A stretch of 64,000 nt of DNA from CAWKEY01 sp963848675 (GCA_963848675.1 CAWKEY010000044.1:62001-126000), one strand, 5' to 3'. Positions 26,492 to 35,663 are shown, counted from the stretch's first letter. The notes: generated by a model from the letters alone, not told the origin. Program-made: numbers and translations.

Positions 26492-27834
26492 AAATCACAG
26501 TATCACTCACCCAATCTGATCATGGACGAAATCATAACAACACTTGGTATCCTGAGCCCAACGCTGGCGCCTCGTACATTCAAGCAGCTAACCCTGATCG
26601 TTGAAGCCGTGTTGGCGATGACCGGGCGAGTCACCATGCTGGGCATATCCCGCTGGACTGAAAAAGGCGGCAGTTATCGGACGGTACAACGTTTTTTTAA
26701 AGAAAAAATAGACTGGCCACTGTTGCGTTGGCAACTGGTAAAACCGCACACACTGGAAACAAAAGGAACATGGTTGCTCATCGGTGACGAGGTCATGGTG
26801 ACCAAATCAGGGAAACAAACGCATGGGCTGGGAATTTTTTTTCATCCATCTACAACAAGGCGCTCCCTGGCCTGTGCTTTTTAAACCTGTCATTGCTACA
26901 CGTTGAAACGCGTGCCGCTTATCCTTTAATCACCGAGCAGCTGGTGCTGATGGACGCTCAAAAAAGTGCGCCCAAAGCCGTCAAGGCGAAAGGACAGGCC
27001 GTCGGCAGGCCCAAAGGCAGCCTTAACAAAAACAGAAAGGAGGTGGCACTGTCGCCTTTCCAGACGCAGTTGCAGAGCTGCATCCGTTCAGCCTTGACCC
27101 TGATAGGCCTGGACGTGGGCATCGTCTATTTTGTGTATGATGGTGCCTTGGGGAATAATGCCAGCCTACAAGCGGTTAAACAAGCAGGACTGCATCTGAT
27201 TTGTAAGCTGCGCCATGACTCAAAGCTGTATTTCCCTTATGCCGAGGCGTATTCGGGCAAGGGTAAGCCCCGCAAGTATGGCGAAAAACTAACCGTGGAA
27301 ACGCTGACGGCTGATCATCTAAAAATAGAAACTGTGGAAAAAAACATCCGAACCCGCGTCTACCAGGCGAAGGTTTGGCACAAAAACTTTCCCGAATTGC
27401 TGAATGTTGTGATCATCGTAAAAACCAATCTGAAAACAGGGCGAACCGCGAAGGTGTTGTTGTTTAGTGATGACCTGAACTTGGCCAGTGAAACGTTGAT
27501 TGATTATTACGCCTTGCGTTTTCAAATCGAGTTTAACTTTCGTGACGCCAAACAATACTGGGGGCTAGAAGATTTTATGAATGTCAAAGCAACCCAAGTC
27601 AACAATGCCGCTAACTTTGCCCTCTTTATGGTGACCTTTTCGCAGTTATTGTCAGCCAAAATCGAGGGCGTAAACAGGGGCAGCATGCTGGACTTAAAAA
27701 CCATCTTCAGAGCGCGAAAATACACGCGTCGGATTATTAATTCGCTCGGCAAAAATGCAGAGGCGTTTTATATTGATGATAGGATTTTCAAAGCCGCAGA
27801 AATCGGTCGAATTCATGCGAAAGCAGCATGATTT
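26492..27834 (+). mobile_element. IS4-like insertion sequence inside the inner intron
   Basis: The transposase gene 26522-27831 is bounded by short inverted ends AAATCA (26492) and TGATTT (ends 27834). It separates the 5' non-coding part of the intron from the start of its RT gene. The termini are weak and no target duplication was clear, so the borders are approximate. Confidence 0.6.
26522..27831 (+). pseudogene. IS4-family DDE transposase, split at a T8 run
   Basis: Two adjoining frames make one transposase. Frame one gives residues to GLGIFF then ends at 26884; reading one base back within the run of eight T (26835-26842) gives GIFFSSIYNKALPGLCFLNL and joins the second frame, which ends at 27831. 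The YREK signature (YYALRFQIEFNFRDAKQYWGL, split: Y..R...E......K) and an Asp-rich start (LLIGDEVMV, FVYDGALG) mark the IS4 group. It is either a disabled gene or one expressed by -1 slippage on the T run. Confidence 0.75.
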
Positions 27835-29076
27835 TTGGCGAAGGTATTGTCATTAGTGGACAAAGTTTATAAGCTGAAGAACTTGGAGTTAGCTTGGGAG
27901 AAAGTAAAACGGAACCGGGGAGCAGGCGGTATTGATGGGCAGAGCATAAAAGAGTTTGGGGAAAACCTGCAAGGGAATCTCGACAGACTTCATAATGAAC
28001 TGATCAAGCAGACGTACCAACCGCAACCCGTTAAACGCCACTTAATACCCAAGAGTGGACAGCCGGGCAAGTATCGTCCGCTTGGCATACCGACTATTTA
28101 CGATAGAGTGTGTCAACAGGCGCTACTTAACCGACTAGAGCCTATCTTCGAGCCTGTATTCGATGAAGCCAGTTTTGGATATCGGCGAGGAAGATCAGCA
28201 AAAGATGCGATGAGAAAGATCTGGAGCGAACTAGAGCAAGGAAATGAATGGGTTGTGGATGCAGATTTGAAAGATTTTTTCGGATCGGCTGACCATGACA
28301 AACTCATGGAAATGCTCAATCAGCGGATAGCGGACGGACGTGTATTGAGACTTTTAGAATCGATGATGAAAGTTGGCTATTTACAGGATAACAGGATTCA
28401 TCCTACCGTTATGGGCGTTCCCCAGGGTGGAGTGATTTCACCGCTGATCAGCAATATTCTTTTGACTCCGTTTGACCGAGAGATGCGCCGCAAGGGGTAT
28501 CGATTAACCCGGTTTGCTGATGATTGGCTGGTGACGTGCCAAACCAGAGCACAAGCTCAGGCGGTACTGATCTTTGCGTCAAAAGTTCTGGAAAAGTTGG
28601 GCGTTGTTTTGCATAAGGAGAAGACTCGGATTGTCCATGTTCGACATGGGTTTGAGTTTTTAGGCTACAAGATCAAGCGTGGAAAGCAGCCACTAAAGTT
28701 GCCTGCGTACAAGATCAAAAGCGGTATCCGACAGGGTTCGCTGTATGTCTATCCGCGGCAGAAGTCGATTGACCACTTTAAAGAACAAATCAGAAAGCGA
28801 ACCCGACGAAAAGCACCTTTGAGTACCCAAGAGCTGATTGACGAAATTAATCCGGTCATCCGCGGCTGGGGCAACTACTACAAGAAAGCCCACGTCAGAA
28901 AGTTGTTCAACCAACTTGACCGTTGGATTATCAGGCGACTCTGGTCACAACGTCATAAACGATGGCGAAATTGTGGCTGGATGCAATTACCTGGCACCCG
29001 TTTGTACGGTGAGTTGGGGCTGGTAAGCTTAATTCATTTAATACCTTCTTTAAATCCGCCAAGGGCCGCCTTGTGA
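27835..29076 (+). CDS. ltrA: Group II intron reverse transcriptase/maturase
   Basis: 413 residues from a TTG at 27835. RT domains are intact: KYRPLGIPTIYDRVCQQAL, the FGYRRGRSAKDAM block, GVPQGGVISPLISNILL, and a catalytic site FADDWLV where YADD/FADD is expected. The C-terminal maturase (domain X) region follows: INPVIRGWGNYYKKAH. No H-N-H endonuclease domain is seen, so retrohoming would need another nick source. The IS in front removes or displaces the native upstream region, so expression is doubtful although the ORF is open. Confidence 0.9.
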   Translation: MAKVLSLVDKVYKLKNLELAWEKVKRNRGAGGIDGQSIKEFGENLQGNLDRLHNELIKQTYQPQPVKRHLIPKSGQPGKYRPLGIPTIYDRVCQQALLNRLEPIFEPVFDEASFGYRRGRSAKDAMRKIWSELEQGNEWVVDADLKDFFGSADHDKLMEMLNQRIADGRVLRLLESMMKVGYLQDNRIHPTVMGVPQGGVISPLISNILLTPFDREMRRKGYRLTRFADDWLVTCQTRAQAQAVLIFASKVLEKLGVVLHKEKTRIVHVRHGFEFLGYKIKRGKQPLKLPAYKIKSGIRQGSLYVYPRQKSIDHFKEQIRKRTRRKAPLSTQELIDEINPVIRGWGNYYKKAHVRKLFNQLDRWIIRRLWSQRHKRWRNCGWMQLPGTRLYGELGLVSLIHLIPSLNPPRAAL

Positions 29077-29331
29077 AAGCTGGATGCGGGAAAACTGCAT
29101 GTCCAGTTTGAGCGGCGGACGGAGGCTAGCGTTTCGGCGCGCCTCCTCCGACCCGACACTCGGAGCGTGGGAGAGCCACGTACAGGAGGAAGGGGCGAAC
29201 AAAACTGCGTAGCCTGCAAAGGACACTTTTACCGAGCATGAAGGATTGGACACATGAAGCCAACCTCCCTGTAGGGGATAGCAAACAAAGCGGCACAAGA
29301 TAAAACTTAACGGTTTAGGAACCAGTTTGGC

Positions 29332-29490
29332 ATGCTGACGGCTGGATTCTTGTTTTGGTGTTGGGATTTTATCAATCGAAGAGCAAGTGCTGGTGTAGAT
29401 AGACTTGACGCTATCACGTATGAAGAGGGTCTGATCGGCAATATTCAGCAATTGGCGCAACAAGTCAAAGAGGGGACGTATCGGGCGAAG
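29332..29490 (+). pseudogene. N-terminal fragment of a second intron reverse transcriptase
   Basis: About 53 residues, including FLFWCWDFINRRASAGVDRL and IGNIQQLAQQVKEGTYRAKLV, match the N-terminal RT0/RT1 region of group II intron proteins, different from the intact RT upstream. The frame then runs into IS66 sequence in another phase, so it is a recombination junction. Confidence 0.7.
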
Positions 29491-29718
29491 CTGGTTGTTT
29501 TCCGATACCCCCAAAGGTGCGCAGGCCAGTGCGATTCATTACAGCTTAATCGAAACGGCAAAAGCCAATGACTGGGAACCTTACGACTATCTAAACCAAG
29601 TGCTCCACGCACTGCCTTATGCCGACACGGTAGAAAAACTTGAAGCCTTGTTGCCGTGGAATATTAAAAAAACAAATTCTATCGAATAGCGCAAGTACGT
29701 GCTTTATTAAGCGCTTAC
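29491..29718 (+). pseudogene. IS66-family transposase C-terminal remnant with IS end
   Basis: The frame beginning near 29495 reads FSDTPKGAQASAIHYSLIET and continues EPYDYLNQVLHALPYADTVE to LEALLPWN, the conserved C-terminus of IS66 TnpC transposases. It stops at 29689. The terminal repeat follows: the complement of the last bases starts GTAAGCGCTTAATAAAGC, matching the GTAAGCG ends of IS66 elements. The rest of the element is gone. From 29719 to 29933 I see no gene. Confidence 0.78.
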
Positions 29719-29933
29719 GTTATTGAGTTCCGTCCTAAAGGCAGAGCCGCCAACAACCAGTTAATCCTATTTCTTCGTTTGATGAGGCTGCGGCAATGAC
29801 TGGCATTTCTGCCGCTCTTAATGGTGTTCTTATCACGACTGCAAGTAACGGCAATACGCAATGGGCAGGAATAGTTGCGATCACGCTATGGTCTGACGTA
29901 ATCTGACCTTATCCAAAGTTACTGGCCGTTAGA

Positions 29934-30573
29934 TCAATCATGCTGTAATTTTAACCGCTTTAGCAGTGCATCCTGCTTGCGCCGACGTACAATGAAACGA
30001 ATCAATTGCAGAAACAGCAAAATCAATGCATAAACCAACGGAGTGGTGATATCTGCTTTTTCGCTCAACAGAAAATGCAGAATGCTCAATAATGCCGCAA
30101 TGTGTACCATATTGTGCAAGCGTTTCCAGCGTTTACCCAATTTGCGCATCATATTGTCGGTTGAGGTGAAGGCCAGCGGCACCAGGATGAGATATACCAG
30201 CAGGCCGATATCAGCCGCCGGACTGGTATAAATAGCCTCAACTATAAATCCCCACACCAAGTCATGCTCAAGACCCACGAATACCAATAAATGCACCGTG
30301 GCGTAAAAAAAACAAAAAAGAGACAACATACGCCGGTATTTCATCACCGGCGTATGTTTAGCTATTAAGACGCAACGGGCTGATAGACAGGGTAATCAAC
30401 AAAAATCGTAAAGCCCACAATCCGCTACGGCTTAATAAAGTTTCGACCGGATTAGCACCCAGATTGTCGATAACAATGTCCCTCACCATCGACAAAAACG
30501 GCAGCAGTGCACAAATAAACAGAAGGTGTTTAAAGGTAAGGAATGAGGGTATTTTTGTTCTCATCAGGTACAT
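29934..30573 (-). pseudogene. msrQ: MsrQ heme-binding membrane subunit, frameshifted
   Basis: The N-terminal part (30358-30573) reads LGANPVETLLSRSGLWALRF to SISPLRLN and stops at 30358. The C-terminal part (29934-30347) reads MKYRRMLSLFCFFYATVH and RWKRLHNMVHIAALLSILHF. Removing one A around 30365 joins them as PLRLIAKHTPVMKYRRML, exactly the MsrQ pattern, giving about 212 residues, the family length. MsrQ passes quinone electrons to periplasmic MsrP for methionine sulfoxide repair. No msrP is next to it. Confidence 0.82.
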
Positions 30574-30778
30574 GATTCATCAGGCCAATGTTAAGTCACA
30601 TATCATATCGATTAAAACTGACAGTGTAAAAAATTGCTTGATGCGGCCTGATGGGGCGGCATTATCAGATTTTCTACTCTTGTTATTGCTGCTCCCGTTC
30701 GCATTGAATTCAGGTTACAGCGAACAGCTTTGTGCATCGTTGCAGGCTGAAGGTATTCTATAAGTGCCGTTTGAAGAA

Positions 30779-31738
30779 TTACGTGCTATGCAGGGTAGCA
30801 GCTTTTGGATTGGTTTGCCCGGCAGATGAAAGGGGTTGTCCCAGCAGGGCGCTATGTTCTTCTCGTGAAGGCAGCCCCTGGCGCGCGCCTGTCTTTGTGC
30901 AGCACAGCGCGCCGGCGGCACTGGCGTGGCGGAGTATGTCGGGCCAGTCCATGCCATCGGCAACGGCGGCGGCAAATGCGCCATGAAAGGCATCACCTGC
31001 TCCGGTGGTATCGATGGCGCTAACCGGGAAGGCGGGCAGGGCGGCACGTTCACGGCCGCGCTGCCAGATCAGGCCGCGTTCGCCCAGCGTTATCACGACG
31101 GCTGGCGAGATTTTCGCAAGGTGAATAAGAGCTCTTTCCTCATCCCCGGCAAGTTGGCAGGCGAATTTTTCTGAACAGACCAGATAATCGACAAGCTCCA
31201 TCAATGCCAAAGTGCCCTCATGTACAGAGCCTGCATCCAGTACTGTCGAAATGTCTTCCCGCCGGGCGCGCTGTGCCAGTAATAAGGATACCTGTGGTTC
31301 GTGACCGTCGAACAAGACTACTTTGGGCTGAATGCTGGAAAAATTCAAAGCCTCAGCAGGCAGGACTTTGGTTTCGCCCTTATAATTGATCAGGGCTCTT
31401 TTCCCGTCCGGTTTGACCAGTATCGTCGTTAGCGGTGTAGGCGATTGGCCGCGAACAATGAGATGGGTATCGATGCCTTGCTCGACCAGTTCCTGGTAAT
31501 GTTTTTCGCCATACAGGTCATGGCCCAAATAACCCGCGAAGGACGATGTAAATCCCAAACGTCTTACCATAACCGCGGCATTGGCCGCAGGCCCTCCGCC
31601 GCAAGCGAGAAAAGCATCGGCAAAAATTTTTTCATCTTCAGCAGGATGGTGGTTGATCGAGAACACGAGGTCATAAGAGGCATGGCCGACGCAAAGTACG
31701 TCCACATTAGCGATGGGTTTTTCCACGTTTGAAGTCAC
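30779..31738 (-). CDS. PfkB-family sugar kinase
   Basis: 319 residues. PfkB signature 1 ACGGGPAANAAVMVRRLG (about residue 45) and signature 2 DTTGAGDAFHGAFAAAV (about residue 242), whose Asp is the catalytic base. The layout is like ribokinase and sulfofructose/fructose-type kinases. In this setting, next to DHA kinase subunits and the RuMP cluster, it could phosphorylate a sugar or sugar phosphate, but the substrate cannot be read from sequence. Minus strand, with a 147-base gap to the next, divergent gene. Confidence 0.87.
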   Translation of the reverse strand: MTSNVEKPIANVDVLCVGHASYDLVFSINHHPAEDEKIFADAFLACGGGPAANAAVMVRRLGFTSSFAGYLGHDLYGEKHYQELVEQGIDTHLIVRGQSPTPLTTILVKPDGKRALINYKGETKVLPAEALNFSSIQPKVVLFDGHEPQVSLLLAQRARREDISTVLDAGSVHEGTLALMELVDYLVCSEKFACQLAGDEERALIHLAKISPAVVITLGERGLIWQRGRERAALPAFPVSAIDTTGAGDAFHGAFAAAVADGMDWPDILRHASAAGALCCTKTGARQGLPSREEHSALLGQPLSSAGQTNPKAATLHST

Positions 31739-31885
31739 AGTCGTTCCTGGCGATTGTTAATATTAGGATTTGTAGGCTAGCATTCACTTATAGGCACTGG
31801 CAAGGGCATTGGCTGAACTGGACAGAACCATGGCTTGCGCGCTATGCTCAGGCCGGAATAGTGATAACCCCCATGGAGGTGTAGC

Positions 31886-32092
31886 ATGAAATTTAGTCCC
31901 TGTATTTCCGGAAAATGCACTGAAGAAGGTACTCATTGCGAAGGCTGCGGCCGGACGCATGAAGAAATCGCCGAAACCAAAAGGCTGGTAAAACAGGTCG
32001 TGAGTTTTGTGCAAGCCCAAGGCTATGAAAACGTAGAAGATTTCGCGGACTTTATAGGGAAAAGCGTGCTGAAGAAATTACAAAACCCTTAA
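31886..32092 (+). CDS. DUF1289-like small cysteine-rich protein
   Basis: 68 residues. The cysteine pattern C-x4-C-x6-C-x2-C followed by GRTHEEIAE resembles the DUF1289 motif (C-x-G-x-C ... C-x-G-C-x-R-T), which suggests a small metal site. The C-terminal half is helical. Function unknown. ATG at 31886 with GGAGG (31873-31877) nearby. It precedes dhaL by 71 bases. Confidence 0.7.
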   Translation: MKFSPCISGKCTEEGTHCEGCGRTHEEIAETKRLVKQVVSFVQAQGYENVEDFADFIGKSVLKKLQNP

Positions 32093-32163
32093 GTGGAAGC
32101 CGGCCAGTACATTCTTCCGTATAATTAACACAGTTTCAACAACTATCTGAATTGGAAAGCGTT

Positions 32164-32811
32164 ATGCAAATTACTCCCGCCATACTGCCCAGGCTTATTC
32201 AAGCCATAGATGATGCCATCGAAACCAATGCCGAAGCAGTGACGGCTCTGGATCAGGCTATCGGCGATGGCGATCATGTCATTAATCTACAGCGCGGGCT
32301 TCATGCGCTGAAGGCGCAAGCCGATGAATTTGGCCAGCTAGAAGACTGGCCTACGGTCTGGCAGAAAGTGGGCATGAGCTTAATGTCGACAGTGGGCGGC
32401 GCCTCCGGCTCTCTGTACGGCACTTTATTTATTGCCATGAGCAAGGCAGCGCGCGAACATGCTCTGGACCAGGCCGGTTTTGCCGAGATTTTTAGCCTGG
32501 GTGTGGAGTCGGTCAAGCAGCGGGGCAAGGCCGATGCCGGAGAGAAAACCATGCTGGATGTTTTTATTCCCGTGGCGGAGAGCTTGAAGCAATCGGCGGC
32601 GGAAGCCATGCCGCTACCCAAAGTGCTGGATAATATCAGTGGCGTGGCAGTCGCAGGCGTTGAGGCTACTCGCGACATGCTGGCCACCAAAGGCCGGGCG
32701 TCTTTTCTGGGGGAGCGCAGCAAAGGCCATATCGATGCCGGCGCCAAAACCGCGCAGTTAATGATTTGCGCCTTGGCTGCCGTGCTCGCGGATTCAACAC
32801 CCCCAGCGTAA
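32164..32811 (+). CDS. dhaL: Dihydroxyacetone kinase ADP-binding subunit DhaL
   Basis: 215 residues from ATG 32164 (MQITPAILPR); an in-frame TTG at 32152 is less likely. DhaL holds the nucleotide: DQAIGDGDHVINLQRG carries the Mg-binding Asp cluster (about residue 30), and MSTVGGASGSLYGTLF and DAGEKTMLDV are family blocks. It works with DhaK to phosphorylate dihydroxyacetone. Unusually dhaL and dhaK converge and overlap by 18 bases rather than forming an operon, and no DhaM phosphotransferase is in the window. Confidence 0.92.
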   Translation: MQITPAILPRLIQAIDDAIETNAEAVTALDQAIGDGDHVINLQRGLHALKAQADEFGQLEDWPTVWQKVGMSLMSTVGGASGSLYGTLFIAMSKAAREHALDQAGFAEIFSLGVESVKQRGKADAGEKTMLDVFIPVAESLKQSAAEAMPLPKVLDNISGVAVAGVEATRDMLATKGRASFLGERSKGHIDAGAKTAQLMICALAAVLADSTPPA

Positions 32812-33783
32812 GGCGGCGGTATTCACAGGCGCATCCCACAGCCGTAGCAGCTCCTCGTCAAGCAAAGTCAGGGTAATCGAGCAACCCGCCATGTCGAGCG
32901 AAGTGGTGTAATTGCCGACCAGCGAACGACAGATAGTGACGCCGCGTTTTTCCCAGTATTGGGCGGCCAGATTGTACATTAAATGCAGCTCCAGCAAAGG
33001 AGTTGCGCCAAAGCCGTTGATATGCAACAAGACCGATTGACCTTGTTGCGGGTGCAACTCTTCATCAATGGCGCCGGCTATGTGCTCCACTATCTCGGTT
33101 GCACTCACTAAGGGCAGGGTTTCGCGGCCGCGCTCACCATGAATTCCGACTCCCATTTCGATTTCATTGTCACTGATGTTGAATGTGGGTTTGCCTAATG
33201 CCGGCACCGTACAGCTACTCATCGCCACGCCCATGGAGGCCGTGGCCTGGTTGACGCGATCGCCCAGCGCCTTGCAAGTTGCCAGATCCGCGCCTTGTTC
33301 TGCGGCTGCGCCGACGATTTTTTCGACAATGAGTGTGCCGGCCACCCCGCGCCGACCGATACTATGGGTTTTCGGCAGGGATACATCATCGTTCACCAAT
33401 ACCGTTGCGTTGGGGCAATCGAGCATTTCGGCGGCTATTTCAAAATTCATCACATCGCCGGCATAATTTTTAACGATGAATAATACGCCGCCGCCATTTT
33501 CTACCGCCTGCGCCGCGGCCAGCATTTGGTCCGGAGTCGGAGAGGTGAAAATTTGCCCGGGGCAGGCTGCATGAAGCATGCCCTTGCCGACAAAGCCGGT
33601 GTGTAAAGGCTCATGGCCCGAACCGCCGCCGGAAATCAGCGCAACCTTGCCTGATGGCGTGGGTTTTATGCGTTTGACGAAATGCGGCTGGGGGTTGAAC
33701 TCGACGATGTCGGCATGGGCTTTGGCAAAGCCGAGCAGGCTTTCTTCGAGCAGAGTATCAATGCTGTTGATGAATTTTTTCAT
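32794..33783 (-). CDS. dhaK: Dihydroxyacetone kinase substrate-binding subunit DhaK
   Basis: 329 residues. DhaK binds dihydroxyacetone covalently through a His, here in the GGGSGHEPLHTGFVGKGML block (about residue 56). Also present: IVKNYAGDVMNFEIA, VNDDVSLP and GIHGERGRETL. Transcribed towards dhaL with overlapping 3' ends. A HAD phosphatase gene lies 35 bases upstream on the same strand, so those two are probably an operon. Confidence 0.93.
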   Translation of the reverse strand: MKKFINSIDTLLEESLLGFAKAHADIVEFNPQPHFVKRIKPTPSGKVALISGGGSGHEPLHTGFVGKGMLHAACPGQIFTSPTPDQMLAAAQAVENGGGVLFIVKNYAGDVMNFEIAAEMLDCPNATVLVNDDVSLPKTHSIGRRGVAGTLIVEKIVGAAAEQGADLATCKALGDRVNQATASMGVAMSSCTVPALGKPTFNISDNEIEMGVGIHGERGRETLPLVSATEIVEHIAGAIDEELHPQQGQSVLLHINGFGATPLLELHLMYNLAAQYWEKRGVTICRSLVGNYTTSLDMAGCSITLTLLDEELLRLWDAPVNTAALRWGC

Positions 33784-33818
33784 TGCGGCGGCTCCGGTAA
33801 TTTTTGAGGGTATTTCAG

Positions 33819-34646
33819 TTACAGACGCTTGTTTCTCAATGCTTGCGTTATGGCGCGAATATCCGGCATGATCCAGGTTGGCCGGTAATCAATGCTATTT
33901 AAATCTGCTTCGGTAGACACGCCGGTCAAAACCATCAGGCTGCGGATGCCGGCGCGCACCGCGCCGAGAATATCGGTATCCAGGCGGTCACCAATGGCTA
34001 TGGTATCTGCTGGATCGACGCCCAGCAGCGCGATGGCCTGTTGATACATGATGGGTTCGGGTTTGCCGATAATGGTCGGAGCTACTCCGGTGGCTGCCTG
34101 CAAGGCTGCCAAAATGGCGCCGTTACCGGGGGCGAAGCCGTGTTCCGTCGGCAGTGTGGCATCGCCATTGGTGCCAATGAATTGAGCCCCTGCGCGAATG
34201 CAGGAAGTGGCCACCGCCAACTTGTCCCAGGTAAGGGTTTTATCCAGGCCGCAGACGACAATATCCGCCGCTTTTTTCTCACCGTCATTAACTTCATAAG
34301 AATCCGTCAAGATAAAGCCGCACTCCTGTAGAGGCTCCGTAGCGCCACTTTCGCCAATAACAAACACCCGGGTTTGTGCCGGATTGTTACGCTCTGCCAG
34401 ATACAGTGCCGTTGCCATGGCCGAGGTTAATACTTCTTTAGGTTCGATCGTCACGCCCATGCTTGCAAGTTTATTGACATATTGTTTCTGCGTCTGCCGG
34501 GCGTTGTTGGTCGCTGCAATAAAAGGCAGTTGCAGATCGCGCAGGGTTTGGAAAAATTCGATCAAGCCTGGTAAAGGTTGCTCACCATGCCATAAAACCC
34601 CGTCCATATCGATGATGAGGGCGCGAATGTGACTGAAAGGTGCCAT
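33819..34646 (-). CDS. HAD-IIA family sugar-phosphate phosphatase (NagD/PGP type)
   Basis: 275 residues. HAD motif I is LIIDMDGVLWHGEQPLPG (nucleophile Asp about residue 13), motif II ATNNARQT, and motif III/IV IIGKPEP with IAIGDRLDTDILGAVRAG. This is the class IIA layout of NagD, phosphoglycolate and 4-nitrophenyl phosphatases. Next to dhaK it may recycle or control triose/sugar phosphates; that is inference. Divergent from hps1 with a 341-base gap. Confidence 0.9.
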   Translation of the reverse strand: MAPFSHIRALIIDMDGVLWHGEQPLPGLIEFFQTLRDLQLPFIAATNNARQTQKQYVNKLASMGVTIEPKEVLTSAMATALYLAERNNPAQTRVFVIGESGATEPLQECGFILTDSYEVNDGEKKAADIVVCGLDKTLTWDKLAVATSCIRAGAQFIGTNGDATLPTEHGFAPGNGAILAALQAATGVAPTIIGKPEPIMYQQAIALLGVDPADTIAIGDRLDTDILGAVRAGIRSLMVLTGVSTEADLNSIDYRPTWIMPDIRAITQALRNKRL

Positions 34647-34897
34647 GGATTGTCGCTCTTAATAGTTGGGTTTTTTGGCGCAATATCTTGAATTTACAGA
34701 CCCGGGCACCTTGGCTGCTTGCGCCTGAACTAACGCTTGCCGGGGTATCTTGAAAGGCGGTTAAAGGTATTTTAAAGAATCGCACAGAATGATTTGTTCT
34801 GTCCAGCCTGTCTTGCCTTGATTGTCGATGAAATAAAAGTGCCGGACCTTGCGGCAATGTCTAGCTTGCCATCTGCTGGCATGAACGGGGCAATAAA

Positions 34898-34926
34898 TTG
34901 ACATCTGCTCGCTTTCTGTTTAGAGT
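34898..34926 (+). promoter_or_regulatory. Sigma-70-type promoter of hps1
   Basis: A consensus -35 TTGACA (34898-34903) and a -10 TAGAGT (34921-34926) are 17 bases apart, about 60 bases ahead of hps1. It lies in the 341-base gap between the HAD gene and hps1, where nothing else is evident. Confidence 0.72.
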
Positions 34927-34987
34927 TTCGCGTAATTTAAGACCTTTTAGCAAAACCTGTAACTACAACAAATGAGGAGCACGTAAC

Positions 34988-35635
34988 ATGGCAAGACCAC
35001 TAATTCAAATGGCATTAGATTCATTGGATTTCAACCAAACAGTTGCACTTGCAGACCAAGTGGCGCCGTACGTTGATATTTTTGAAATCGGAACCCCTTG
35101 CATCAAATTCAATGGCGTCAATTTGGTCAAAGAATTGAGACAACGGTTTCCAGACAAATTGCTGTTGGTCGATCTTAAAACTATGGACGCTGGCGAATAC
35201 GAAGCAGCACCTTTCTACGCAGCAGGTGCAGATATTTGTACTGTACTGGGCGTGTCAGGTCTTGCCACCATTGGTGGTGTTATCAAGGCAGCGAAAGCGC
35301 ACAATGCTGAAGTCCAAATTGACTTGATCAACGTGCCTAACAAGACAGAATGCGCTAGAGAAGCGGCCAAATTGGGCGCGCAAATTGTCGGCGTGCATAC
35401 CGGTCTTGATGCGCAAGCAGCGGGTCATACACCCTTTGGCGATTTGCAAGAAATTGCTGACCTGGGTTTAAACGTCCGGATATCAGTTGCCGGTGGCATT
35501 AAGCAATCCACTGTTCAACAAGTGGTTGAAGCAGGTGCAAGCATTATCGTTGTCGGTGCGGCTATTTATGGTGCGCCATCTCCTGCAGAAGCAGCACGCG
35601 AGATCCGTGAGCTGGTTGAAGCAGCCGCTATATAA
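34988..35635 (+). CDS. hps: 3-hexulose-6-phosphate synthase, copy 1
   Basis: 215 residues, normal length. It condenses formaldehyde with ribulose 5-phosphate, the fixing step of the RuMP cycle. The orotidine-decarboxylase-like barrel shows DIFEIGTPCIKFNG, LLVDLKTMDAGEYEA (the DxKxxD metal/catalytic motif, about residue 60) and VAGGIKQSTV near the C-terminus. GAGGAG precedes the ATG. It is nearly identical to copy 2 at 39537 for most of its length, differing chiefly around residues 117-127. No isomerase follows here; transketolase copy 1 comes next. Confidence 0.95.
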   Translation: MARPLIQMALDSLDFNQTVALADQVAPYVDIFEIGTPCIKFNGVNLVKELRQRFPDKLLLVDLKTMDAGEYEAAPFYAAGADICTVLGVSGLATIGGVIKAAKAHNAEVQIDLINVPNKTECAREAAKLGAQIVGVHTGLDAQAAGHTPFGDLQEIADLGLNVRISVAGGIKQSTVQQVVEAGASIIVVGAAIYGAPSPAEAAREIRELVEAAAI

Positions 35636-35663
35636 ATTTTTAAAGCAGCCAAGGCATATGCCT

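Larger units (their letters stand above)
25684..29157 (+). mobile_element. Inner group II intron with RT/maturase, carrying an IS
   Basis: The 5' end is a GTGCGC around 25684. Domain I-like segments follow, including paired elements such as GGAGGGTTAAAGTCCCTC. The reverse transcriptase ORF is 27835-29076. Immediately after its stop is domain V: AGC at 29078, GGATGCGGGAAAACTGCATG, then CCAG, with the catalytic AGC triad and a GAAA loop; domain VI is the GGAGGC...GCCTCC hairpin (29121-29146), and the 3' end is CCCGAC at 29157. Without the inserted IS (about 26492-27834) the intron would be about 2.1 kb, normal for the class. Confidence 0.78.
25148..29490 (+). mobile_element. Outer group II intron, interrupted and truncated
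   Basis: A group II-like 5' end GTGCGACAAGCG begins at 25148, right where the MFS coding sequence breaks off. Structured non-coding RNA-like sequence follows to about 25683. There a second intron intervenes (to about 29157), after which further intron-like sequence leads to the N-terminal piece of a second intron reverse transcriptase (29332-29490). The 3' end, including domains V and VI, is missing because an IS66 fragment abuts. The two-part reading is inference from the order of the pieces. Confidence 0.55.

Noticed and set aside
29810..29910. Short reading frame MTGISAALNGVL... after the IS66 scar
   Set aside because: Only about 36 codons, no recognisable domain and no clear ribosome-binding site; it may be a gene fragment but cannot be supported.
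30464..30763. 99-residue plus-strand ORF
   Set aside because: It is mostly the complement of the msrQ N-terminal region and has no recognisable domain.
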